Of a DNA stretch of 64,000 nucleotides, positions 23,720 through 36,191 are shown piece by piece (the first letter of the stretch is position 1; each line of letters opens with the position of its first letter). The notes under the pieces are model-generated. The model had not been told where the DNA came from, did no database searches, and worked only from the letters and a program-made list of their open reading frames with translations. Both the position numbers and the translations under genes were made by a program. Source of the stretch: Pseudovirgaria hyperparasitica (taxonomy: Eukaryota > Ascomycota > Dothideomycetes > Acrospermales > Acrospermaceae); assembly GCF_010093815.1 (NCBI RefSeq), contig NW_022985550.1:1749074-1813073 (forward strand), given 5' to 3'.

Positions 23720-25192
23720 TTACTCTTGCAGAGATTCACCATTCGCAGTCCTGTCACAAATACTTCTCAACACCTCTGCCGCAAATTCGAAATCCTTCAT
23801 CTCCAGATACACTTGCGCACTCAGTCTGCACCATAGTTTGTTCCCATACAGCATCACCGGCATAAACGTCCCGTAGTCGGCCATCATCACCTTCTCGATC
23901 CAATTCCGGGTCATAGCCATAATATCGCCCTCACTCTGAACATTTCCCTTCTCTCGAGCGGCGCAGAAGATATGTTGGGGGGATAGAGGCAGGAGGATGT
24001 TTACCATGCAGCAACGGGAAAGGGAATGTGTGCTGTTGTCGAGGATGTGCGTGCCCAGGACGTGGGCTACGTGTCTACCGCCTTCTAATGCCAGAGTCTG
24101 ACAGTAGTTCCGGATGGCAGACTCCCCTCCGAGGGATCGACGATATGTCAGAGCGGCTGGAACACAAAGATACGGTGATGTGTCGATAGTGCCGACGAAA
24201 TTGAAGGCATTTACGAACGGGGTGTTTGTGGATGTCGGGAGGGGGTTAGAGATAGGAGATGCGCCGGCTTTGGGCTTTGGGATATACCCGTGCGATGTTG
24301 GTAGCGTAGAACGGATGAGGTGTTGATTACGCATGGGCACATAGAAGACGGCGCAGCCTCGCGGGGTGTAGAGCCACCTATTTCGTGTCAACCTGTGTGT
24401 AGTATGGTTGTAGAGAGTGCATGATAGAAGTGAAAACAAAGAGAGACTTACTTGTGGCAATTACTCACAAAGAAGTCCGGGTCTAACGCGGTCATGTCGA
24501 GCTCGATATGCCCAACTCCATGAGCACCATCAATACAGCTCAGAACACCAAGCTTGCGACACTTCGCCGCGAGCAGTTCGAACGGCATCCTGACTCCTGG
24601 TAAACTAACTACCGTGTCGAAGATACAAAGCTTCGGCGTCTTTCCTTCAGCCTTCACACTCTCTACCGTTCTCTCAAACTCCTCGACTAACCACTCATCC
24701 TCCACCGGATACACATAGTCAATTTTTCTGCTCTCGGCCAAGGTTGTGTCCCAGACATACTGCACAGTCTTCTCACAGCTGCCATAGATGGTCGCGAAGT
24801 AGATGATCACATCACCTTCGTCATACACGAGGTTGCGTAAGACTGTGTTGACACCTGTGGTGGAGTTGGGTACGAATACGAGAGTATCAGCTGGCGCGTT
24901 AAGGAGAGGAGCTAGTGCGGAGCGGGACTCGTCGACGAGACGTGTTGCGTCATAGCGGATGAAAGAGTCCGGGCGGGCTTCGGCGGCTTCTTGAAATGAT
25001 CGAAGTGCGGTGGGAACCGGGTGTGGGTGAGTCCCGAAGGACCCTGGACAATGTCAGATACTCATGTAAAACTAGATAGGTGCGGTTACCATGGTTGAGA
25101 TTGATATATTTCTCGTCGAACAGGAAGTCTTTCTTGAGAGCATGTCCGAATTGGATTTTGGCAACATCGTTGCCGGAGCCAAGATTGGTCAT
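23720..25192 (-). CDS. PLP-dependent class V aminotransferase, isopenicillin N epimerase-like
   Basis: A fold-type I PLP enzyme. Exons on the minus strand are 25192-25090, 25043-24452 and 24377-23720, with introns of 46 bases (GTAACC..CAG) and 74 bases (GTAAGT..TAG); about 450 aa. Splicing yields FDEKYINLNHGSFGTHPHP, the standard start of this group, where NHGSFG lies at the cofactor site. VFVPNSTTGVNTVLRNL, the cofactor-binding CIDGAHGVGHI and the Schiff-base lysine in FFVSNCHKWLYTPRGCA are all present. Filamentous fungi have many members of this family; few are true epimerases. Others act as cysteine desulfurase-like or uncharacterised secondary-metabolism enzymes. It stands alone between the AT-rich island and 2 kb of empty DNA, with no biosynthetic cluster visible. 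The substrate is unknown. Confidence 0.85.
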
Positions 25193-27230
25193 GACGTTCC
25201 AACGTAGCGCAACGTTGTCGTGTCTTGCCTTGTGAGTAGGTGATGACTAGGGGGCATGTAGATGTATCGCGGGAGCAAGATCAATCTTGTAAATGAAACC
25301 CCAGAGGTGGAAAGGCTTCTCTATACATTCGAGACATAGGAGGTTGAGCACAATACGGAAGACGCGGGGAGAGGCCGTTTAAATATGTCGAGATCTAAAA
25401 ATTGTTAGCAAATAATCATAGGCGAATGAATCACTGTTTTATCAATGACTGGTACGTTCGTAAGACTCATACAAACAAGAATGTCACAAACGGTACCTGT
25501 TATTGCAGTGTCATGACCAAGTTTACGCCTGTTTTGTTGTAGACTAGCGTAAATACCCCATAACGACTATATAAGGAACACAAATTCTGATCCATGATTA
25601 CGTTACAGACAGCATATTAGTTAGTTAGTAACGATCTCGAAGCGCTTAAAAGTAGAAATGAAACTCATTCGTTATGAACGATAGCCATGACAACAAAGCT
25701 GAGGTCGAGAAACGCAATAGGACTAGAATGTTTAGTGTGAGGCACTGGACGAATAAGTATAGAATGTAAGACCTATACAAGTATATTCTGGTGAACATGC
25801 TCTCACAAACCTGTCTACTTACGAGCTTAAAATTTATGTTCCCCATGTTCATTAGCGAATGCTTAACGGATACTGCCACTTATTTACATCTCCTCCCAGT
25901 ATGATATCCACCGGACTAGTCATTCATTCAGACGAAATAGGCGCTCTCATGGTCCATATATCGTAGGACCACTTCATGAATTGCAGAAACTATCACCTGT
26001 AGTATAATTCGCGTCAGGACCATCCTATAACTCCTGTATGCCTCGTGTCATGCAACAAAGTTCAATGAAGGAGCATGTTTCCGAGTCATAGCGAGTCAAT
26101 ATTTTCTGGAATGGATAGGTGACGCAGCTTGAATGCCCGAGGAGGTTTGTCTTCGCACTACAAGTAAGGTTTTGCTGATAATTTTCTGAATTTTCTGGCT
26201 AATCATCTCGCAGGCCCTCCAAAATTTACTCAAGGATCATTGGAAGATTCCCCAGCTTCATACAGTCGAATGTCGACAGAAGTAAGCAGACAATGTAGTG
26301 TGCTGCGAGTGGTATGATCAACGCTATATCGGAGACTGCGATTAGGTGTCATCAAAGTTCAATGTGTTCTTCACCGAGCCGCCTGTGGATGACCATCGGC
26401 TTTCAGCACCTGTAGCAACAATGCAAGCGTCTTACAGCACGAGAGACTTTAAATTAACATTAGCGACTTGAACGGATCTCTGAATAGGGACATACTGAGT
26501 AGTTGTATAGTCACAGTGTTAACGTATGATGGTGGAAGCCATGGATTCACAGGGTCACCACCACAACCCACAGCCTAGCAATGTAGCCAGAGACCAGATA
26601 TCAGCCGATCCTGTTGTTCACAGAGATTTCGCGAAAAAGCTTAGGAACACTCAAGTGCATTCATAGCATAATCTTCAATGTATTAACCACAATTAAGTTG
26701 ATTCCCCTTACTAATGTATGCACGAAGCAGCTTTCGATATCATTAACGCAAAACTCCTATGCCCATGTCCCATGCTCTTGCAGGCACTTCTCGTGCCCGA
26801 CTTCTATAAACCTTCTCTTTTCGTATTGTGAACTTCAAAACGCCCAAAGATAGAATGCAGACGCAAAAGCGTTCACCAGTCTGACAGACGATGTGTCCAC
26901 AGACAGAGCCAGCTTGACGAAGAAATTCGTCAAGTCCAAGCGTTAACATAAATACATGATATAGTGGGATTGAAGATATGGGACCGGGTATATGCAAGTG
27001 TGAACAAATCAGCCTCCGTTGTGTGCAAGCATGCTGATCTAGCGTGTGCGAAGTAGAGATAACCACCGATCTGTCGTGGTTCGTTGTTCGAGATATAATG
27101 AAAAAGTAGGGAACAAACCATGGAAATGGTTAGACATAAGTGTTGGCCGTCGAGTTGCGAGGGCGTGATGAAGTCGTACGATCGAGTCATGCCAGCTATC
27201 GAAAGATACCTTTCAGATGTAGCATTTCTT
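25193..27230. other. Intergenic stretch without a convincing gene
   Basis: About 2 kb between the aminotransferase start and the SNF2 gene stop codon. All reading frames are short and without family resemblance. No tRNA, repeat array or transposon ends were recognised. The sides should hold the aminotransferase promoter and the SNF2 gene 3' UTR. Confidence 0.5.
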
Positions 27231-30200
27231 TTAACGGAAGAGACTCTTCAGGTCCTCCAACTTCCTCCTAGACTCTTCCTCGCGACCTGCCTTTCCTCGA
27301 GCTCCTTTTTCACCAAGACTAATCTCAGCGAGCTTCATTTTCTTCCTCTGTAGCTCAAGCATCTTCAGCTCAAAGCTATCATTCATGATGAATCTACGGA
27401 TTATAACCTCCCTCTCTTGTCCTAAGCGATGCACACGATCAACAGCCTGAGCCTCTGCGGCAGGATTATATTGTGGTTCCATGACATAGACGCGAGACGC
27501 TGTTGTCAGGTTAAGACCTAAGCCTCCGGCGCCAATAGAGACAAGGATGACGTGGATTGCAGGGTCTTCCCGGAAGACTCGAAGAGCGATAGTGCGAGCG
27601 GCACGAGACATGCGGCCATCGAGACGGGTATACTGGACCGAGGGGAGGTGTTCCTTGAAGCCAGTTTCGATAAGATCAAGATGACTAGTCCAGCCCGAAA
27701 AGACAACACTGATTGATTATTAGCATACTGAGCTTGAGTCTAGACTTGGCTATATACCTCTTGATAGGTCTCTCTTCTGGATGTGCTGCGCTCCACTGCT
27801 CGTTCTCTATTAGTGACTGAATCAGAGCTTTAGTCTTCGTATGTGGTCCACTATAACGGATCATCTGCTTTGCGAGCTTCGGATTATTTCTCAACTCCTC
27901 TCTCATCTCCTCATCTTCCTTCATCTTGTCCAAGCAGAAGTCGAAGAATGAGTACTTGACGTACTGGTCACAAGTAGGGCAATCCATGTAGCCATCTGAA
28001 GTTAGTTTATCTTGGGCTTTCTTCTGATATAGAGGAAGACACGTGGGACACAAAATGTGAAAACAAGGTGTCATGTGTCCAACTGTGTTCTGCGCCTTTT
28101 CAGCAAGCTCCTCGTCTGGGTTCTCTTCCCCAATTTTGGTGTTGCACATCATGCAGCGATCTTCGTCGGACTCTCGCATCAACTGAAGCATGTCATAAGC
28201 TTGCTTGGGGCTGAGCGCAGGCTTATCTTCGTCCTCGTCGTCGCCAAGATCTATAGCATTGCCGTAAGAGAGACCTTCAGTCAACTTCATGTCTTCGTCA
28301 CTGAGCAGATCGGAGCCATGCGCGCAGATAAGTCGCAGGCGTAGAATCGCGCGGAGGACATGCGCGTATGCTCTTCCACCGATGCCATGTGTGCGGTTGG
28401 CCGTCATTGCCTTGACGCGATTGGCTGAATCTAGAGCGAACCAATCGTACAGAGCTCGCTCATCATCGGAGAAGTCAAGGTGCACAATAAAGTCCTGCCG
28501 ATCAGGAAGATGAATCTTATCCTTGAGCCGCCTCAAGGTGATGGTATCAACAAGCAGTCGCAGCTTCGGAATAATCTCAGGGTCCGCTTGTTTGAACGGA
28601 GTCATTATGTACGTGGTAAAGGAACCCTTTTCATCAAAAGGCCTGATCCTGAGAAACTTGATGAGGGCTCCGAGGTCATCGAGGCGGTTCTGCACTGGCG
28701 TGCCTGTCACAGCCCATCGCCTGTTCGCACTCAGTCCACAGATTGCCAGGGACTGGCCAGTCTGCTGATTACGAATCATGTGTGCTTCATCGAGCACAAT
28801 CCTGAACCAATCGAGCTGCCGCATGGCGTCTCGCTTCTGTCTGCCGCTGGTTCCAAATTCAGTCGCAGCTGTATTGTACGAAGATATGATGATGTCGTAC
28901 TGGGCCAATTCATCGAGATCCTGCGATCTGTTGGGCCCGTGGTATAGGTAATATTTGATTGAATTCTTCTTCAGATGCTGACCAATCTGCTCCTGCCAAT
29001 TGGAGGTTGTGCTCAAGGGTGAAACTAGAAGCGTCGTTTTTACTTTTCGTAGGCCGTCTGAGCCTGGTTCTTGATCGGCCCAGGCTTTAGCTTCTTCTAA
29101 AGTGTCAGTGATCAAGGAAAGGATGCTCAAAGTCTTTCCAAGGCCCATCATGTCAGCCAAAATGCCTCCCAGACAAGGTTTAGGCTGGGAAGCCTGCTCA
29201 TAGCCAGTTATGATGTTATAGAAGACCTTGACACCATCTCTCCGCATCCGAGTTTTCCAGAGTGAACGTTTGTCATCACAGTTCGCGTCACTGCCGGATT
29301 CTCGGTCACGCATGAACCACAAGGCCTGCTTTTGATGGGATAGAAGCTTAGTCGTGATAATGGGATTGGCTTCTTTCTGTGGCAGATCCTCTGACTTTGT
29401 GAGACTATCGAACATACTGAGAACATCGTGACGTATCTCCTCCTGAGTTCGGGTGTAATATCCGGTGCCGGCGTTGATGATCCCACTGACAATTCGTGGG
29501 GTGCTTCCTTCCGAGAGTCTTGTTTTGGCAACTTTAGGGGCTTGTGGGTTGTAGTATACAATGTTGTTATCGAATCTGGGCGGCATACGAAGCCAGATGC
29601 CCTTCCTGCTCAAAAAGGTTCCAAGACTGTCAGCTTTAGACTTTGGGGAGTACAATATGACCAGAAGGTTGAGCTGCGAATGGGTTGGCATGCCCGCAAC
29701 CTCGCCAGGACGTTTCTTTCTGGGTTCAACTTTCGCGTCAATACGGAGTCTACTACCTTGTTTTTGCCCATCCAAAAGAGGCTGTAGTGCGGATGACGTC
29801 TTTGGATCCAGAGTCGCAAATGATTTGCCCTGACCATCGTTGACAAGAATCATAAGATCGTTGCCAGGCCGACGTTGGAATGTGACCTTGATGGCTGGCC
29901 AGGAATCCCGAGATCCTGACGGACCACCTCGCCTTTGGCAGGGTATTTGATGCGCATTGAGATATGACCGCTCGAGCTTTCCCAGACACACCTCTTCATC
30001 ATGTTTTGAGCTAAGGCATACCACTTCATCGTCATCATCCGCTGATGGCACAAATGTTAGTCTACAGTATAAGGGCAAATGTTCTTGAAAGTTACCTGTA
30101 AGATCAATAGTAGAGTCCGTAGTCGCTACTGTCGGAGTGTGAGCTGGAGGTGGCATTGCAAGTCGCGATGCAAGGACAGGTTCTTGCAACTGGTCGCCTT

Positions 30201-30885
30201 CATGACGCTTGTCCTTGATATATTGCCCGAGGATGGTAGCATTACCACTCTCAAAAGTACCTTTCTTCTTCGGTTCATCTCCTGTCGATACTTCCATTCT
30301 TGGCCGCTTGACAGGTCGTTCTTCACGTCGCTCAATGCCATGGGCCTTTTCTATCAATGAAACGTAAGTGCCAGCTGGAGACTCCGAGTCGCGTCCGGCA
30401 TGCACAGGCTTGGCTTTGCGAGATGGTGATTGACTGCTCTGGGTCGTAGCAACAGTTGCTTTAGGGTTGAGTAGTGCTTTAGGGTCGAACAACGGCATTG
30501 ACGTCTGTGTAGCTTCAACATCGACTGTGCCATTTTGACTCACATCACCTTGAACAGTCAGATCGGACTCCAAACTCTCCATGTTTTCATCGCAATGAGG
30601 GTTTGAAACAGAGGGAGGGGTTTTTGAAGGATCTTGCGAAGTGCGAGAGATATCAGAAGCTTCCATGTCTCTCATACTTGTGTCAGACATGATGGAAGAG
30701 CCTAGAAAATGATACGGAAATTGAAGGACTTTTCAGAGGCGAAAGTGAGGTTGAAATTGAAGTTGAGATTGAATAGAGGTGAGAGTGGGAGGCTGTAAGA
30801 AGGAAAAGTAAGTACCTCGTTGTGTTCGTCCGCGTGACTGCGAGTTCTGGTACTGCTTCGGATTCAACAGATAAGCAGGGTTCAT
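27231..30885 (-). CDS. SNF2-family ATPase with RING finger (Rad5/HLTF-type)
   Basis: Nuclear DNA translocase with a probable ubiquitin E3 activity; relatives act in post-replication repair or chromatin remodelling. Proposed minus-strand exons are 30885-30816, 30701-30096, 30041-27758 and 27708-27231, giving about 1145 aa. Helicase motif I is GGILADMMGLGKTLS (about residue 524), motif II DEAH (about 640), and motifs V/VI are GAGGLGLNLTTAS and QAVDRVHRLGQ. A C3HC4 RING between the two lobes has CMMC, then CFHILCPTC and CPTC (about 850-915), the layout of Rad5/HLTF/Rad16 proteins. The first exon begins CACCATGAACC and splices in phase to the frame of MSDTSMRDM, so the ATG at 30678 is probably internal. 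The 54-base intron 30042-30095 (GTAACT, GACTAAC, CAG) is stop-free and in frame. No HIRAN domain is obvious, so orthology to Rad5 itself is unproven. Confidence 0.87.
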
Positions 30886-31628
30886 GGTGACGAGGTGTTC
30901 AGCCGAAGTTGAGCAGCACGCGTAGTTGGTGAACTGCGAGAAACTGACGCGGCTTTTGGTTGAAACACTTTTGGTACGTGAAATCACCAAGGTCAGTTTA
31001 TGTCTAGATCCAGGGACTCATAGCAGGGGCGGACAGGGAACGAAAGGGTGAAGCCCGGGCAATGTAAGGAGGTGAGTAAGCACGTAGACGCTCCTCATCG
31101 CACAACGAAAGAATCAACAGATCGGTATCAAAATATGAGGCTTCACATCGAAGGACGACGAGAGACGTCTGATGGGCTGAAGTGAAGGGCTGAAGGGTGA
31201 GGAAAACAGAAGGATGTTCGATGGAATGCACCATGCACAATACATGGATGCAGATGCACTAGTCGGTGTCGATGGCTAGTGGTGTGGCGGCCCCCCAGAT
31301 GACGCAGCCAATCACAGGTGGGAAGCAGGCATCTCGTGACCCAGCGGAGACTGCATAGTTCCCGAGGCTCTCTTGTCTGTTATACTCCTGTCTCAGTGTC
31401 CACGGAGAGAAATGGTGCCTATTCATTTCTTTGTCCGCCATCTGATCTAATGTTTGTCATATGCTCCACGTGAGCATCATGGTCCCGTCGCCGCACTAGC
31501 CCACACATCTATTTCTACAATGTACCCAGATTAGGCCTGTCTATCCAAAACGCCTCGCAATGCTGAATGCAGATTGCCGTGTTGTACAGATCTCGCGTCG
31601 AGACAAGGTGTGATCACTAGAGACCACT
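30886..31628. other. Intergenic, SNF2 gene to LSB6
   Basis: 743 bases between two minus-strand genes, expected to hold the SNF2 gene promoter and the LSB6 3' UTR. Short minus-strand frames at 31004-31240 and 31259-31441 show no known motif and no splice partner. Nothing else was recognised. Confidence 0.45.
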
Positions 31629-33992
31629 TCAACACCACGTGAACACTGGGTTTTTGCTCTTCACCGTCTCCAGGCGCTCCACTATCACTCGCCGTTGATT
31701 GGCTTCTCGATCCTCTGTTGCTGCATATCCAAGGTCTCCCTCCACATTGTCATCTGTCTCCAGATACGGCGGCTGTGCCGTGCGACGAGTTGAAAATGAA
31801 AATCGTCTTTGATGTCGACTGCTTCCCAATGCAGGCCCTCTTCGTGGTCCTTCGTAGCTCATACGAGTTCGTGAATGTCCTTGGAATGTCTGATTGCGCT
31901 TGGGCTGTGGCACGACCATCTGGACGCTCGATGATGACAGAGGGTTACGTCGCTGATCTTCGCTTCTTCGAATGTCCATCGAGCTAGACTGTCTCGACAC
32001 GTTGAAAGGATTTCCACCTTCAGCAGTCGGTGAACTCAGCCCCAACAAGTCCTGCGCGGGTGGAGCAGATGCGCCGACCGCACCAATGTCAGCCTCGCTT
32101 CCCGATTCACCGGCCTCTTCTTCTGCTCGACGTCTCATCTCAGCAGATGGCACACGCAGGGGTACGGCAACCGGAATATCGACAAGATCGTCCCAAACAT
32201 GGACTCTAGCTCTACGCGTGAGCTCAAGTGGTCCATGATCCGGTGTTTTGAGCGTTTCAACAACGTTCCAAGCTTGGCCTTTAACGACAGCGATTTGACG
32301 TGCATACATCCTCTCCTTGAAATCGTCATCTTGCGAAAAACAACGGCGCAGCGCAAGCTGCGTTTCACTCCACCACTGCTTCGAGGTCAAAAGAGGGAGA
32401 AAATGCCTTCGTGTAGCTTCAGAGAAAGGCTGTCCGATAAGCGAAACAGGTAAGAATAGCCACCCAAATGGGTAACTTCGCCACTGTAGTGATCATTAGA
32501 ACTGGTTCTGAACATCGGATGTTTAACGTACCGCATCGGGATGTTTCCATGGCCAAGAAAGGCTGTTGTCAATTGCACCAAGCGATACAGTCAGCTCCTC
32601 AGCCTTTCCAGTGCCAGGAGTTCTGCTTCTACTTGGTACCGTCATGCGTTCTCTTCGAGTGTATGGATCGGTCGTGGATGACGCATGGTTTCGGGTGTCG
32701 AGACCGGGAGAGGTCTCCCGCACCTCCCCATTTCCTTTGGGAGGCTCTGCGACAATGCTTGCTTCTTCAGTATGACGGTCAATCCTGATCATCCAATTGT
32801 CCAACCCTCGGTCGGTGTTCCGCATGATATAATCCAGGATCACTAGTCGTTCAAGTTGCTCTCTGAAGGACTGTTGTAGCTTGTCGGTCCAGAAAACGCG
32901 TCGCCGCTGATTCTCTTCCACTGAATCTGAGGGCACACCAGTCACTTCATCCTCGTCTTCGTCATCAGATCGCGAACCTCCTGGTCTACATTCCTCAGCC
33001 CATCTCCGTTTATTAGTCTTTCGCGCATTAGTTCGTAACCCGGAGCTCTGTTGGTCAGGCCACGGATGCTCTTTCAAGAATAGAGTAGCGTCTTTATAGC
33101 CCTTTAGGAAGGCCTGGAAACTGCCAACTTTTGCAGGAAATGCCTTCTTCTTCCGGTAGTATGCCCGGCGGTCCCAGAAGTCATAGTGGAAGGATTTAGA
33201 GGAGAGGGAGACAATATCGGTGTAAGGTACGATATTGGTGCGAAGTTGCGTGTCGAGAACATAGGCTGCTGCTTCTGATACATATGAGAGGTTAGGAATG
33301 AGACATGCCCGCCCAAAGAAGAATGGGAAAAGGTTGCGATGTATCCACTTCGTCCATTTAGGGTTCTTCGAGGCGTATGGCTCCTCGTCTTTAGGTTTGA
33401 AGACTCCAACGACCTTGCCCTGAGCATTGCGTGCGAAGTAGCTCCCAGAACTGCCCTGTGAGATGAGCTTTGGGTGTACACCAAGCTCGATAGCTGTGCG
33501 GACACTTTCCACGACCTCTTCAAATTGTACCCGTGTCAGTCGCTCAGGGTCAGGCTGTTCGTCTTGTAGTAGGGCCTCCGCCGTGACCGGACGTATCCAA
33601 TCGGGAGCTTGGAAGACTGAGTAATGGATCTCCAGCTGCTCTTCTTCTTCTGACTTCCCTTTGATCCGTCTGATCTTGAACTTCTGAGCTATCTCGTCAG
33701 CCCACCTCTCGAGGCGAGCATTGATCGCCTTAATATCTACACCAGAGTTGCTGCGCTGGCGCCCGATAGCCGGACCTCGTCTGTAAGATGGTGAAGCAGG
33801 ACCTGAGCCTTGCATGCGGTGTTGCTGCCGTTTTGGCTGTATAGGCGCATAATGCGAGCTGTTGCTGTTCGAGATCGACGCTTGGGTGCGGTAGGGGTCT
33901 TCTTCGTCGGAATCAACGACGTCGTCATCTTCATCTTCTTCGGCTTGCGCGATGCGTGCATATCCAGACGTTGGAGGGCGCTTCTTTGGCAT
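31629..33992 (-). CDS. LSB6: Type II phosphatidylinositol 4-kinase Lsb6
   Basis: Makes PI4P from phosphatidylinositol on endosomal/vacuolar membranes. Exons on the minus strand are 33992-32532 and 32483-31629, with one 48-base intron (GTACGT..branch TCTAATG..CAG); about 771 aa. The start MPKKRPPTSGYAR is the first ATG of the conserved N-terminus. An in-frame ATG upstream at 34175 would add 61 residues unlike the family. The kinase domain starts near residue 170 (KLISQGSSGSYF, GVFKPKDEEPYASKNPKWTKW). The catalytic loop is RNTDRGLDNWMIRID near 390. The splice joins KHPDA to WRSYPFGWLFLP, completing the activation-loop region. The last 200 residues are low-complexity and poorly conserved, though long for the family. 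No Cys-rich palmitoylation motif like that of animal PI4K2 was noticed. Confidence 0.92.
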
Positions 33993-34497
33993 TGTATAGC
34001 GGGTGAGACTAAGAAGAAAGTGTATACAGCTGGAAGGAGGTGCAGTGCTCGTGGTGCTGCGTCGATGTTGACAGGAGTCCAAAAAGTTAAGGGTACCTAG
34101 CAGGAAGTGGAGTCCCGTCGGGGTTAGTAGCCGCACCGCCCGGCTCAACTTACTGCCTGAGACTTGTTCCAACACTCAGCTTAAAAATAGCTGATCTGAT
34201 TAGCTTCACTCTAGCTATGCAAGCCTTTTTGGGAATTAGAGGTATTCCTCGTGTGCTAGTTGTATGTTTTGTTCTTGACAATTAGCTTCACACTCCGTTT
34301 GCGCTCTCCACATGCGTAAGTCATCAACGTAAGTGGTCGATGGTTATCCAAGATGATGGATCAACTTCAAGCTATTGCATGATTGATTGCGCCACACCAA
34401 TTGCCACGCGGCTTAGATATTAAATGCCAACAACATACACAAGATTCGAGCACGAACCAAGCGTGTTTCGGGTGCTTCGATACCCGCGACCGTTAAG
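33993..34497. other. LSB6 upstream region
   Basis: About 500 bases between the LSB6 start and the F-box relic on the opposite strand. It should hold the LSB6 promoter. No RNA gene, repeat or ORF with recognisable content was seen. Confidence 0.4.
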
Positions 34498-36009
34498 ATG
34501 CTGACCTTTACCAACATCTTTCGTCGTTTCGGACTGTCTCCTAACGAACATGAAGCTATCAACACAGGCTTAGTCGAGAAATCCAGTAGACTCCACGGGT
34601 CTCGTAGTGTCCCCCGCGGACCTGAGACTCGAGATTGCTAGTTATCTAGACCGCCATGATGTTTCCCACTTGTCAATGACGAATCGATCGATGCGGGATG
34701 TTTGGCTCGGAATGATTTACGGGCAAGTCTCGATGGTATGGTATTCAGGAGGTGTCGACCTGGACCAAAAAGAAGCAGCTGCGTCGAAGCTTTCCACGAG
34801 CTGATCTGTTGTTGCGAATAAACATGGAAAATCCGTCCGAGCCTCATGGATTGGAGACTTAGACTAACAAGTAGGGGCGGCTGGAATAAGACTCGTATCT
34901 CTGACAGGAGGCGACCCAATATCCAACGGCTTTACGATGTATCATTCTTCCCCCGCGGTCAAGATGGCAGAAGTGGGAGATGGCATTACAAACGAACAAT
35001 ATCAATGTTGTCATTGCACTGCTGATACTAAAATGCACCGAGCTAAAAACTCTTACGTTGGGATGGCAAGTCTTTGATAACGAGTATCTGGACCTAGCCT
35101 TAGGGTCGGACTTGGTTCGTATTCGAATATAACAGTCTTGCAACATCTTCACACCCTCAGGTTGGGCGATTCCATAGAGAATAGCTTTTACTTGGACCTG
35201 ATGCCGTTCGACTTCGATTCTTTCAATCTGCCGTCGCTTTATAGGGTGGAGATGGTTGCACCAAAGCGAGATTCCTAGTTACTAAACTATAAAGGGTTTA
35301 ATAAGCTTGGAAGACATATAACGTCATTTAGGCTTCTAGGATCTAAGGTTTAAGCAGACGAGTGAGAATATCGATGTTTCGTGCCCGAAAAGGGTGGGGG
35401 AAGGCGTTTAGCCATAGCCCTCTTCCTTGTCAAGGACACGTTAAAGGATTTGAAACTTTTCATACTACCATCGTGCCCTCTACCTGAGCTTCAGAGAGCT
35501 GCCTGTAGTGAGTATCGCTTTATCAGGGGGTTGAGAATGCCGGAAACGCTGTATGTGGATCTGCCCATGCTGCTTGGCTGGCATCCGGCCACCAAGCCTG
35601 AGAACCATCACCCTCACTGCAGAGACGACTTTAAGAGTGACTGGCATCAGTGTCACGTCGTGGATCTGATGCGTACCTTCCTTGGGGACCATGGTAGTCT
35701 GGAACAGATACACTCTCTCTCATGCGGAAGCTATGACGGCTGACTTTTATCTTCAACTCGATGACCACCTACTCTCGAGGTTGGAACAAGGAGACGAAGG
35801 ATGAGCTGCAAAGTCTGTGCACGTCGTACGAAGTCGAATGCATTATTAGGACTGAGATTGAGTTCGGGCACTGTGGTCACCTTGTAGTCAAGTGTGCTTG
35901 CATATATATCCTGAGCAGAGAGCAGAACACGATAATTATACTGCTGGCCCAGGCTGTGCATATTAGCTGCTCCTCCTGCTGCGAGTCCGAGTCCAGACCC
36001 TACGCCTAA
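34498..36009 (+). pseudogene. Decayed F-box protein gene
   Basis: A clear F-box opening lies at 34607-34700: ADLRLEIASYLDRHDVSHLS followed by NRSMRDVWLGMIYGQVSMVW, as in fungal F-box/LRR-like proteins. This frame stops at 34802-34804. The ATG at 34498 is in another frame and meets a stop near 34639. Downstream, protein-like pieces continue in changing frames: WRLRLTSRGGWNKTRISD near 34850, ENSFYLDLMPFDFDSFNLPS near 35170-35240, KDTLKDLKLFILPS near 35430, and LQLDDHLLSRLEQGDEG near 35750. These suit the variable C-terminal part of such a protein. No set of normal introns reconciles the frames by eye, so I read it as a host gene broken by several frameshifts and stops. Living F-box proteins recruit substrates to SCF ubiquitin ligases. 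The right boundary is approximate. Confidence 0.55.
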
Positions 36010-36191
36010 ATGAGCCAACTAAAGTTACTCACGTGACCGGTCATAGCATGATCCAACCTAAGGCACGGCCACTACAGTAGTACCTACAATACTAGTAGCT
36101 TAGTCACAAATCTCCATCTCTCGGAGCTGTTTCGAATCTCTTAATCCAAGTTCCTATCCCTTGCCTACACATCACAAATCACCGTATAAAG

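Noticed and set aside
26743-27190. Overlapping minus-strand frames of 86-107 codons
   Set aside because: Low-quality composition, no motifs and no continuation by splicing.
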